DNA of 29,172 nt, taken from positions 1-29,172 of IMG/VR virus record IMGVR_UViG_3300050136_000046, one strand, 5' to 3'. The stretch comes from a virus. The notes under the pieces were generated by a model, which was not told where the DNA came from, made no database searches, and saw only the letters and a program-made list of their open reading frames with translations. How positions within the stretch are numbered: position 1 is the stretch's first letter; the number at the start of each line of letters is the position of its first letter. The position numbers and the translations under genes are program-made. Positions 1 through 5,233 of this stretch are shown here, in pieces.

Positions 1-87
1 GACAATGCCCAAGGCTGGGCTTCCACGGTAGCGCAGGCGCTCGGCATCACGATTGCCACGACATTGCAGAGCTATGTTAACTCTTGA
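1..87 (+). CDS. C-terminal end of a truncated upstream protein
   Basis: Frame 1 is open from the first base of the window and ends at TGA 85-87, giving 28 residues that finish in LGITIATTLQSYVNS. There is no start codon, so the gene begins outside the window. It lies 41 bases upstream of a secreted-protein gene on the same strand and is probably the end of a late (virion-type) gene. The fragment is too short to assign a family. It could be the tail of a virion protein, but that is only a guess from position. Confidence 0.55.
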   Translation, partial: DNAQGWASTVAQALGITIATTLQSYVNS

Positions 88-128
88 TTTTTAGTGAAAA
101 GGGCGCACAATCGGCCCGAGAGGGGAAA

Positions 129-752
129 ATGAAAACAGCAATTCGCTTCGCAGTTCTCGCGCTCGCCTTGTTCTTGGCTCTGCCTGCATTCGCGCAGTCA
201 GCGCTTTCCAATGCCTCGATCAGCGGAAACTTTACGGGATTCTTCGGAGGAAGCGGCACCCAACCCGCGGTATTGGCCAGTGCCAGCTACCAAGTCACGC
301 AGCGTTGGACCGGAGCGTATTGGGCGCTGGCCGTTCCTGCCGTGTCGCGCTCGTACAATATGGGCGTAGCGACCTACACGCTGCCTCTTTCCTCGCTACT
401 CGGCAAGACGATTAGCTCGAAGCTTCTGTTCGATGCCTCAGCCATCCCGATAGGACTCAGCGCGGGCGCAGGAGAAGTCACGCAGTCCGGCATAACCCAT
501 GCCGCGGGGATTGCCGGTGCCAACTTCGGCATCCCCGTCAGCGAATCGGCCACCTTGAACGTATTTGAGTTCTACGGAGTGTTTGGTGGCGGCGGAACTT
601 CGGGCCTGTTTTCGAACATCTCGTCCACGACCTTCACGATGGCTACGGGCCTGACCGTGCAGCTTGACCATTTGGGGCCGAGTTTCAAGCACCGTTTCAC
701 CAACAAGAAAAAGGCAGCAATCAAGATGGGCCGCTGCATGGAGTGCCAATAA
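129..752 (+). CDS. Sec-exported beta-rich protein of unknown function
   Basis: This encodes 207 aa. The ATG at 129 is chosen because it follows a purine-rich Shine-Dalgarno (GAGAGGGG) and opens a textbook signal peptide: MKTAIRF, a leucine/alanine core, then LPAFAQ with likely cleavage around residue 22. An in-frame upstream start at 84 would put a charged extension before the signal and is rejected. The mature part (residues 23-190) alternates hydrophobic and polar residues with many Gly, Ser, Thr and aromatic residues, like an outer-membrane or surface beta structure. The C-terminus is different: basic (KKKAAIKMGRCMECQ) with a C-x2-C pair. It joins the next gene by a TAATG overlap. No family was recognised. 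A small outer-membrane barrel or a surface-exclusion protein is possible. Confidence 0.7.
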   Translation: MKTAIRFAVLALALFLALPAFAQSALSNASISGNFTGFFGGSGTQPAVLASASYQVTQRWTGAYWALAVPAVSRSYNMGVATYTLPLSSLLGKTISSKLLFDASAIPIGLSAGAGEVTQSGITHAAGIAGANFGIPVSESATLNVFEFYGVFGGGGTSGLFSNISSTTFTMATGLTVQLDHLGPSFKHRFTNKKKAAIKMGRCMECQ

Positions 753-1459
753 TGCCGCGAATGCGCGGAGCTTTTCCTTCCCCGAGACATAGATTGGCGG
801 CTGCGATGCCGCACCGAATCGTTGGCCCTACACCCATCCAGTTTCTCTGGAAGCCGGCGCAACTCTCCATGTGGCTCAATGACGTGGATGGGGATTGCGT
901 GACGGCCGAGGAAGCCTTTAAATGCGCGTGCAACTCGCCAGAGATTTTCATCACCGATGACACGGTCCTAGCATGGGCCACGGCCAACAATGTCTTGAAC
1001 GGTGCCGATCTCATAACCGTGCTGGACATAATGCGGACTGCAGGATTCCAGCAGGGCGGCAGCGTGTACAACGATGGGCCGGTCAGCGTGGTCGATTGGA
1101 CGAATACTACGGCGTTGCAGAATGCCATCGCGCAAGGCCCGGTGAAGATTGGTGTGGCAGCAGACCAACTGCAAAGCGCCGTGCCTGACCCGCCCACGAA
1201 TGGCTGGTTCGCGACAGGCTTTCAGAAAGATAGCAACGAAGATCATTGCGTGAGCCTCTGCGGGTATGGCTCCGTAGGTTGGCTTGCAAATCAACTCGGC
1301 GTTGGCTCTCCAGTGCCGGGAGATACACCAGCCTATGCACTTTTCACTTGGGACTCGATCGGCATCATCGACGTGCCGTCAATGCTCGCCATTACTGGAG
1401 AAGCGTGGCTGCGCTCGCCAGCGACGATTATAGCCGCGGCACCGAGGGGCCAATCGTGA
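752..1459 (+). CDS. Papain-like (C1-type) cysteine peptidase
   Basis: This encodes 235 aa. The ATG at 752 overlaps the preceding TAA and has GGAG about 8 bases upstream; a GTG at 743 is a weaker alternative. Visible papain-fold marks, in order, are: DGDCVTAEEAF around residue 50, resembling the catalytic-Cys helix; ALQNAIAQGPVKIGV near residue 125, like the segment before the active-site His strand; EDHCVSLCGYG near residue 165, matching the His-containing strand (HAVxLVGYG in papain); and ALFTWDSIGI near residue 195, where papains have the NSWG strand. The usual catalytic Asn appears replaced by Thr/Asp around TWDS, so activity is uncertain. No signal peptide is seen. The C-terminal 25 residues are Ala-rich. 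Known phage proteases act on capsid or host proteins, but no substrate can be named here. A GTGA overlap leads to the next gene. Confidence 0.65.
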   Translation: MPRMRGAFPSPRHRLAAAMPHRIVGPTPIQFLWKPAQLSMWLNDVDGDCVTAEEAFKCACNSPEIFITDDTVLAWATANNVLNGADLITVLDIMRTAGFQQGGSVYNDGPVSVVDWTNTTALQNAIAQGPVKIGVAADQLQSAVPDPPTNGWFATGFQKDSNEDHCVSLCGYGSVGWLANQLGVGSPVPGDTPAYALFTWDSIGIIDVPSMLAITGEAWLRSPATIIAAAPRGQS

Positions 1460-1986
1460 ACATCGAACACGAACTGAAAGAGATCAAGAGGATCTCAGAA
1501 GCCAATCTCCGGCAGTCCAACGAAATTTTCACAGTTGTGTCCAGAATTGAACGGAAACTCAACCAGCTTTTGCACCACAATAACGATGCACTTGTTTTAA
1601 CCATTCCAAATCAACAAGGAGAAACGACGATGGGAGCTCCAGCCACACTAGTACTAGGTCAACCCCCGGTTCAGGCAACAGTGCAGGAATCTTTGGGCGG
1701 AGTGAACGAGCCGAACACTGGCCCGATCGCATACGCCTCGGACAATCCGGCCGTTGCATCAGTGGATCCCGTTGCAGGACTTGTCACATCGGTATCAGCG
1801 GGAACGTGCAACATCAGTGCAACGGACAGCACGAACGTACCGGCGCTGTCGGACTCGGTTGCAGTTACGGTAGTGGCATCCGGCCCGCCGCCTCCGCAAC
1901 AGAACGACACGCTCGTATTGAGCATTCCGAGCCAAACGCAGAGCGCGCGCGGTGTGCAGTACCCCAGCAAGCGTACCCGCTTCTAA
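1456..1986 (+). CDS. Big_2-type immunoglobulin-like protein with coiled-coil N-terminus
   Basis: This encodes 176 aa from GTG 1456, which overlaps the previous TGA. Residues 1-40 (NIEHELKEIKRISEAN and on) are a charged helix or coiled coil. Residues 60-135 are a bacterial Ig-like group 2 pattern (YASDNPAVASVDPVAGLVTSVSAG, then CNISATDS and VAVTVV). A second strong initiation site exists inside the frame: AAGGAG at about 1617 followed by ATG 1630 (MGAPATLVLG), so a shorter 118-aa product may also be made or may be the only one. The motif NDALVLTIPNQ (about residue 45) recurs as NDTLVLSIPSQ (about residue 153), as if a second Ig unit had started and been cut off by the stop. Big_2 domains in phages usually decorate virions or fibres. 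The role is inferred. Confidence 0.6.
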   Translation: MNIEHELKEIKRISEANLRQSNEIFTVVSRIERKLNQLLHHNNDALVLTIPNQQGETTMGAPATLVLGQPPVQATVQESLGGVNEPNTGPIAYASDNPAVASVDPVAGLVTSVSAGTCNISATDSTNVPALSDSVAVTVVASGPPPPQQNDTLVLSIPSQTQSARGVQYPSKRTRF

Positions 1987-2096
1987 CGGAGTTGTTGGGA
2001 GGGATGCAGGGATAGGCAGGTCTGGCGCTGGGGGCGTTCCGATTACTCGGGGCGCCCTTCCTTCGTGGCCTTCGCAGGCGCAGCGGCCCGCTCCCG
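1987..2096. other. Convergent intergenic gap
   Basis: This 110-base gap separates the stop of the plus-strand late genes from the stop of the minus-strand operon, so a bidirectional terminator is expected. Only a weak GC-rich pairing was found (GGGCG near 2033 with CGCCC near 2052, loop about 16) and no T-run. No convincing terminator or gene is visible. Confidence 0.4.
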
Positions 2097-2339
2097 TCAC
2101 AGTGGCTTCCGTATCTTCCAGATAAAATCCCGAAGCTCTTGCGCCTGCCGGGGAGATAAGAGCACTCTTTCTTTCACTGCCCCGTTCTCATCGAATTGCG
2201 TGACACCGATGTAACCGGGTTCCCCCACGTATTTTTCTGGGCCAGTATTATCGAATCTGACAGCCCATTTGTAATTTGCTTCTTCTCCAGGAATCACTTC
2301 ACTGTAGGTCGTGACTTCCGCTTCATAACGTGTTCTCAT
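2097..2339 (-). CDS. Hypothetical 80-aa protein, last gene of minus operon
   Basis: The ATG at 2339 overlaps the upstream stop in an ATGA, which decides the start; a longer upstream frame exists but would run far into the neighbour. The protein begins MRTRYEAEVTTYSEV, has a central VGEPGYIGVTQFDENG stretch that looks like beta hairpins, and ends in a helix rich in charged and Gln residues (SPRQAQELRDFIWKIRK). There is no signal peptide, membrane segment or known motif. It is the 3'-most gene of the minus-strand operon and converges on the plus-strand late genes. The family was not recognised. Confidence 0.65.
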   Translation of the reverse strand: MRTRYEAEVTTYSEVIPGEEANYKWAVRFDNTGPEKYVGEPGYIGVTQFDENGAVKERVLLSPRQAQELRDFIWKIRKPL

Positions 2340-2956
2340 TTTCCACCTTCCTCCGCACCCGCTTCCGGCTTGCGTATTTCCATTTCTATTATTTCCCAAG
2401 GGTCACGCTCACTCAGTTCTTTTCTTCTGGATTCAGCACCTTCACGGGTCGCCCACAGCGAATCAACTTCAACTGGGATATAGTTAGAGTAGGCTACCGC
2501 GAAACATCGTGGCGCACCCGCTTCCGAAATGGTGGGCGCGGGCTGACGGATGGCGGCACGCAGCTTGGACAGTTTTTTGAACATACCAGGATGTGTTTGC
2601 CCCGTTTCAATTTCGTAATCTGCGAGCAGCACTCCCATTTCTTCGATAGCTTGCAGGCGCGCTGCTTCTGTTTCGGCGCGAGGATAGTAGGTCAGCAACA
2701 CTTTTTCCATTCGGTGCAGTTCAGCAGAGAGGCTTTCTCCGTCATGTGCTCCCAACTGAATGAGATTAGCAACATTATTCGCCCACTGTTCGCGCTCGGG
2801 TGCAGGCCCAAGTGATTCGGCGGCTTGGCGGGCGGCGGCGAGCACAGTTTCTAGCGCGTCATCCATAGCACCGATGCTCATTCTTTTAACGTATTCCTCA
2901 ACTAGCGCAATCGCCACTTGCAGTTTACTGTTCGCCCCTCGCAGTTCATCTGTCAT
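2336..2956 (-). CDS. Hypothetical helical protein, 206 aa
   Basis: The ATG at 2956 has GAGGAG 8 bases upstream. The protein is mostly helical: residues 1-65 (start MTDELRGANSKLQVAIALVE, later LAAARQAAESLG) and residues 85-140 (HRMEKVLLTYYPRAETEAARL) show heptad-like patterns. Residues 150-185 hold a short mixed segment, CFAVAYSNYIPVEVDSLWAT, followed by EGAESRRKELSERDPWEI. That last stretch resembles small phage proteins of the type 'W.T.e.A......l...dpwe' that occur alone in other phages. No catalytic motif was recognised. It overlaps an upstream 26-codon ORF by 11 bases and the downstream gene by 4. An early accessory function is likely from context. Confidence 0.65.
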   Translation of the reverse strand: MTDELRGANSKLQVAIALVEEYVKRMSIGAMDDALETVLAAARQAAESLGPAPEREQWANNVANLIQLGAHDGESLSAELHRMEKVLLTYYPRAETEAARLQAIEEMGVLLADYEIETGQTHPGMFKKLSKLRAAIRQPAPTISEAGAPRCFAVAYSNYIPVEVDSLWATREGAESRRKELSERDPWEIIEMEIRKPEAGAEEGGK

Positions 2957-3026
2957 GGTTCTGGCTCCTCAAGTCTTGGATGATGGCATCGAGTTCCTGT
3001 GCCTTCACCTTCGCTTGTTGGGTCAT
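2946..3026 (-). CDS. Possible 26-aa coupling ORF
   Basis: This minus-strand ORF reads MTQQAKVKAQELDAIIQDLR and then SQNHDR. Its ATG (3024-3026) overlaps the upstream stop in ATGA, and its stop lies 11 bases inside the next gene. A GAGG about 5 bases upstream of the ATG could serve as ribosome site. The peptide is a single amphipathic helix. It may be a real microprotein or simply a means of passing ribosomes to the 206-aa gene. Codon usage is unremarkable. Confidence 0.45.
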   Translation of the reverse strand: MTQQAKVKAQELDAIIQDLRSQNHDR

Positions 3027-3376
3027 CGGCCAGCCTCGCACTTAGTTAGCGGGTAGAGATAAATCTCATGTACCATCCTGCGCAGTCTGTTATATGGTTC
3101 GCCGTCTTCGTCCGTTGCAGCGTAAACTATTTCATAATTCCACCAACTCAATTTCCCGTTGCGCATTGGGTGGCGCGAACTTATTTTGGCGAACATCTGC
3201 ATATCTTCGCGCGCTCCGGCGTACTTATACAAAACAACCTGTCCCACGCGGAACTTCGCCTTCTTTCTCTGCACGGAAGGTCGGGTCATGGCTGGTTCAC
3301 GCTCATCACTTCCTCCTTTGATCATCCCCATCGTGTTAGGCCGAAAGTTGAATTCCCTATAAGCGATCTTTGGCAT
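3023..3376 (-). CDS. Hypothetical 117-aa protein with small beta-barrel-like core
   Basis: The ATG at 3376 is preceded by a strong GGGGAGGGGA and overlaps the TGA of the preceding tiny ORF (TGATG), so it is preferred over the GTG one codon upstream. Residues 1-40 are polar and basic. Residues 42-110 (KFRVGQVVLYKYAGA, MQMFAKISSR, LSWWNYEIVY, MVHEIYLYPL) look like a small beta-barrel of the kind seen in many phage early proteins, with the pattern 'f.vGq.V...' followed by 'Y.V....' and 'v.E..L.pl'. An internal ATG (MTRPSVQ, near residue 30) is an alternative start. Function unknown. Confidence 0.65.
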   Translation of the reverse strand: MPKIAYREFNFRPNTMGMIKGGSDEREPAMTRPSVQRKKAKFRVGQVVLYKYAGAREDMQMFAKISSRHPMRNGKLSWWNYEIVYAATDEDGEPYNRLRRMVHEIYLYPLTKCEAGR

Positions 3377-3429
3377 CACTCCCCTCCCCCACAGCAGCCC
3401 AGCAAGAACAGCAGCACAAGAGGCTTCAT
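3376..3429 (-). CDS. Micro-lipoprotein ORF 3 (17 aa)
   Basis: This minus-strand ORF reads MKPLVLLFLLGCCGGGE. It has a lysine after the start, an 8-9 residue hydrophobic core and a lipobox-like FLLGC, leaving only about six residues after the first Cys. Its ATG overlaps the methyltransferase stop (ATGA) and its TGA overlaps the ATG of the 117-aa gene (TGATG), so it fits exactly between two genes. Its last codons (GGGGGAGGGGAG) also form the ribosome site of the next gene. By general lipoprotein rules the peptide would be exported and lipidated. It could alternatively be only a translational coupler. It is one of three similar ORFs in this operon. Confidence 0.5.
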   Translation of the reverse strand: MKPLVLLFLLGCCGGGE

Positions 3430-4016
3430 GCGTTCACCAGCCTTTCAGCATAGTCCGCTACGCAGTTTGCTAATTCGATTGGAATAGTTGCAACCATCAG
3501 TTTCCTCTTTGTACTCCACATTTTATCTGCCGGCGCTGCATAAATTCTCTTGCCGTTCGCATCTCTCGCCCGGGACTGCGACATTCCTTTTCTGATATTC
3601 CTTGGTATCAACGGGGGCACGGCAGTTCCCCATAGGTAGAAGGGTCCGCAGTGATGCACCGCATCGCCAACAAATTTCTGCGCTCCTCGCACGTTCTCCA
3701 TAATGTAAGGAATTCCCGCCGCTTCAAGAATTGAGCGTGTGTGATTGAATAGCCTGATTCCCATCTCAGGATATTTTGGGTTGGGATGAAAGTGCGGCAT
3801 GTCGTGGACAGAAAATTCCTCGCACGGACTAGAAGCGCAAGCGAAATCGAACTCGGCGACGAAACGTGGCTTTATATCCAGCACGTCAAACTGGTTAAAA
3901 TGGCACCCACTGGGAGCGGGTGATTCCACTAAGTCCACGCCCAGAACTTCCCATCCCCGGGACGCGAAAGCGCGACTCCAACCCCACCGTCCGCAGAATA
4001 AATCTAGCACTCTCAC
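3426..4016 (-). CDS. DNA cytosine-C5 methyltransferase-like protein
   Basis: This encodes 196 aa from GTG 4016, chosen because AGGAGG lies 9 bases upstream and the codon forms a GTGA overlap with the preceding tiny ORF; an ATG 12 codons upstream has no ribosome site. The motifs fit an SAM-dependent C5-cytosine methyltransferase: motif I VLDLFCGRWGWS at residues 3-14 followed by VLGVDL; a motif IV-like SSPCEEFS with Cys at residue 65; and motif VI ENVRG at residues 107-111. A C-terminal IPIELANCVADY resembles the closing helix region. At 196 aa it is much shorter than typical Dcm enzymes and the target-recognition region is minimal. Motif IV has SSPC where PPC is usual. It may modify phage DNA against restriction; activity is not certain. 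Confidence 0.75.
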   Translation of the reverse strand: MRVLDLFCGRWGWSRAFASRGWEVLGVDLVESPAPSGCHFNQFDVLDIKPRFVAEFDFACASSPCEEFSVHDMPHFHPNPKYPEMGIRLFNHTRSILEAAGIPYIMENVRGAQKFVGDAVHHCGPFYLWGTAVPPLIPRNIRKGMSQSRARDANGKRIYAAPADKMWSTKRKLMVATIPIELANCVADYAERLVNA

Positions 4017-4102
4017 TTCCACTTCCCTCCTAAGAAATACGCCAGCCCGCATCCCGCAATCGACAGCGCCAGCACCGCGAGAGTTAGTTTTAGGAGCTTC
4101 AT
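4013..4102 (-). CDS. Micro-lipoprotein ORF 2 (29 aa)
   Basis: The ATG at 4102 overlaps the nuclease stop (ATGA) and has a strong GGAGGGG 7-8 bases upstream. The peptide begins MKLLKLTLAVLALSIAGC and continues GLAYFLGGKWK. It has a basic n-region, a hydrophobic core and a lipobox LSIAGC with the Cys at residue 18, then only 11 residues including a second short hydrophobic patch and a basic end. Its stop overlaps the methyltransferase GTG. Bases encoding SIAGCG are nearly the same as in the 18-aa ORF at 4659-4715, so the two are probably related by duplication. An exported, lipidated peptide is the literal reading; function unknown. Confidence 0.55.
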   Translation of the reverse strand: MKLLKLTLAVLALSIAGCGLAYFLGGKWK

Positions 4103-4662
4103 GGCTGCACCCCTCCAGCTAGTTCAAAGGCTTCTGATTGTGTATTTTCGGATTCGTAAAACTTTCTGTTTACGATTGCGAAGCGGAGATAATGAACTTC
4201 GGATGGGTAATCTACCTTCTCGCGTCTCGGAGCTTCAACTTCGACATGAATTCGCCGCCCTTGAACATAAAGCAGGCCGTGATCTGGCGCGTGTTTCAGG
4301 ATGTCTTCGCCAGCAATTACTTCCGCAGACTCACACATGAAATACCGAAAGTCGCCCATACGCTCAATCGTCTCCACTAGCCAGCCGTTCGCCTGAGCTT
4401 CTTTAGCATAAATGCGTCTTCCTGAATAAGTAAAATGGCTTTGGGGTGGACGATAGCGAACGCACTTTTTCTTGTCGGCGAGGAAATCTCCGCGCGAAGT
4501 CTTGCATTCCACGACAATGCTGCCGTAAAACTTCCCACGGCTAGTCCAGCCAATCGCGTCGGGAATTTCGCAGCAAGAAGCGTTCCCCGAATATGCCGGG
4601 TTACAGCGCATCGTCCCTCTCAGCCAGCGCAACGCTCTACTACATAATTCATCGTGTGTCAT
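4099..4662 (-). CDS. PD-(D/E)XK nuclease-like protein
   Basis: This encodes 187 aa. The ATG at 4662 overlaps the preceding tiny ORF in ATGA and is preferred over an open upstream extension that overlaps two other genes. Residues 1-30 (MTHDELCSRALRWLRGTMRC) form an N-terminal helix region. The nuclease core is visible as IPDAIGW (Asp35) and then GSIVVECKTSRGDF (Glu52-x-Lys54) followed by LADKKK. The pattern 'ECKTSR.DFL.DKK' is familiar from small phage and bacterial PD-(D/E)XK proteins of the MmcB/restriction-like class. The C-terminal half (RRIYAKEAQANGW, GLLYVQGRRIHVEV) keeps the beta strands expected around the active site. It lies one micro-ORF away from the methyltransferase, so it may act with it or in DNA processing. 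No recognition domain is evident. Confidence 0.7.
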   Translation of the reverse strand: MTHDELCSRALRWLRGTMRCNPAYSGNASCCEIPDAIGWTSRGKFYGSIVVECKTSRGDFLADKKKCVRYRPPQSHFTYSGRRIYAKEAQANGWLVETIERMGDFRYFMCESAEVIAGEDILKHAPDHGLLYVQGRRIHVEVEAPRREKVDYPSEVHYLRFAIVNRKFYESENTQSEAFELAGGVQP

Positions 4663-4715
4663 TGGCCACATCCCGCAATCGAGACCGCGAGCAGAACGAC
4701 GAGTAGAGATTTCAT
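4659..4715 (-). CDS. Micro-lipoprotein ORF 1 (18 aa)
   Basis: The minus strand reads MKSLLVVLLAVSIAGCGQ and stops. This is a complete lipoprotein signal peptide (Lys, hydrophobic core, lipobox VSIAGC) followed by just Gly-Gln. The ATG overlaps the zinc-ribbon stop (ATGA) with GAGG 7 bases upstream, and the TGA overlaps the ATG of the nuclease (ATGA). If processed normally the mature product would be a three-residue lipopeptide. Related by sequence to the 29-aa ORF at 4013-4102. Confidence 0.55.
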   Translation of the reverse strand: MKSLLVVLLAVSIAGCGQ

Positions 4716-4861
4716 GGGCGACCTCGGTGCTCACCATGAGTTGTGCGGTGCGCGTGGCACTTGCAGCATTCTTCGATGACCTCGCCACTGCGAAGAACCT
4801 GCATGAACGGGCCGCGAAACAGATGCCAACAATGCAAACACTTTTCTGCGACTTCACTCAT
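4712..4861 (-). CDS. Small zinc-ribbon protein (49 aa)
   Basis: The ATG at 4861 is preceded by an excellent GGAGGAGAA ribosome site. The product begins MSEVAEKCLHCWHLF and contains two C-x2-C knuckles: Cys8/Cys11 and Cys32/Cys35, the second as ECCKC, followed by several His residues. This four-Cys spacing fits a zinc ribbon that could bind nucleic acid or a host protein. It lies 22 bases downstream of the first gene of the operon and overlaps the 18-aa lipoprotein ORF by 4 bases. The competing longer frame over this stretch (the upstream extension of the nuclease) has no ribosome site, so this reading is preferred. Confidence 0.65.
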   Translation of the reverse strand: MSEVAEKCLHCWHLFRGPFMQVLRSGEVIEECCKCHAHRTTHGEHRGRP

Positions 4862-4883
4862 TTCTCCTCCTTCCTCACGATAA

Positions 4884-5138
4884 TCAACTGCCCTTCTTTT
4901 TGTGCTCCTGCGGCTCGCTCGGCACTTCTCCGCCCTTATACTCCACGCGGTCCTGATCTGGGTATTCGCCTAGGTCGTCTTCATCCACCGGAATCAGGCT
5001 TGCCAGCTTTTTTCTGCACCAGAGTTCCAGGCGGAATCTGTGATAAGGGTCAAGAGTGCAACCTACGATAGCCAAGCAGCCGCAAATCACAGCCAGTGTT
5101 CCTAGGTAGATGAGTACTTCATGCCAGAAAGGATTCAT
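4884..5138 (-). CDS. Small single-pass membrane protein, first gene of minus operon
   Basis: This encodes 84 aa. Residues 1-8 (MNPFWHEV) are followed by a hydrophobic segment LIYLGTLAVICGCLAIVGC (residues 9-27), then a polar, acidic tail (DEDDLGEYPDQD) ending in a basic EHKKKGS. It is probably one transmembrane helix with a soluble C-terminal part. A lipobox-like AIVGC is present, but the acidic/aromatic N-terminus is not signal-peptide-like. The ATG at 5138 has no Shine-Dalgarno and sits only 6 bases after the predicted -10, which suggests leaderless translation. As the promoter-proximal gene of the operon it is probably expressed early. Confidence 0.7.
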   Translation of the reverse strand: MNPFWHEVLIYLGTLAVICGCLAIVGCTLDPYHRFRLELWCRKKLASLIPVDEDDLGEYPDQDRVEYKGGEVPSEPQEHKKKGS

Positions 5139-5144
5139 GGATCA

Positions 5145-5174
5145 CTTATACGCCCGAGGTCTATTTCTTGTCAA
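5145..5174 (-). promoter_or_regulatory. Sigma70-type promoter of the minus operon
   Basis: On the minus strand a perfect TTGACA (complement of 5169-5174) is followed after 18 bases by TATAAG (complement of 5145-5150, one mismatch to consensus). The ATG at 5138 begins 6 bases beyond the -10, so the predicted transcript starts at or next to the start codon. The -35 box lies inside the left arm of the dyad at 5169-5205. Confidence 0.65.
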
Positions 5175-5205
5175 GAACTATTACGCGGAATAATAACACT
5201 TGACA
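5169..5205. promoter_or_regulatory. 37-bp dyad, probable operator between divergent promoters
   Basis: The sequence is symmetric about base 5187: TGTCAAG, 3 bases, TATTA, 7 bases (CGCGGAA), TAATA, 3 bases, CTTGACA. All 12 bases of each half-site are exact inverted matches and the 3-base spacers are equal in length. Each outer arm contains a TTGACA -35 box, one per direction, so a protein bound here would block both promoters. The ribbon-helix-helix gene starting at 5234 is the obvious candidate binder; this is inference. Confidence 0.7.
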
Positions 5206-5228
5206 GAATTTTGGTAACATGCCAGTAT
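5200..5228 (+). promoter_or_regulatory. Possible promoter of the plus early operon
   Basis: A perfect TTGACA lies at 5200-5205. With a 17-base spacer the -10 would be CAGTAT (5223-5228), which matches only the A, A and T of consensus, so the call is tentative. If used, the transcript would begin at about the ATG at 5234. An alternative pair, TTGTCA 5168-5173 with AATAAT 5189-5194, has a short 15-base spacer. Confidence 0.35.
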
Positions 5229-5233
5229 TGCGC

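Noticed and set aside
2030-2060. Candidate bidirectional terminator between convergent operons
   Set aside because: Only five to seven base pairs with wobble pairs, a 16-base loop and no T-run on either strand.
3290-3320. Six-codon ORF (MSVNQP) behind AAAGGAGG on the minus strand, ending in ATGA with an internal ATG of the 117-aa gene
   Set aside because: Too short to judge, and the full-length start at 3376 has a stronger context. Could be chance.
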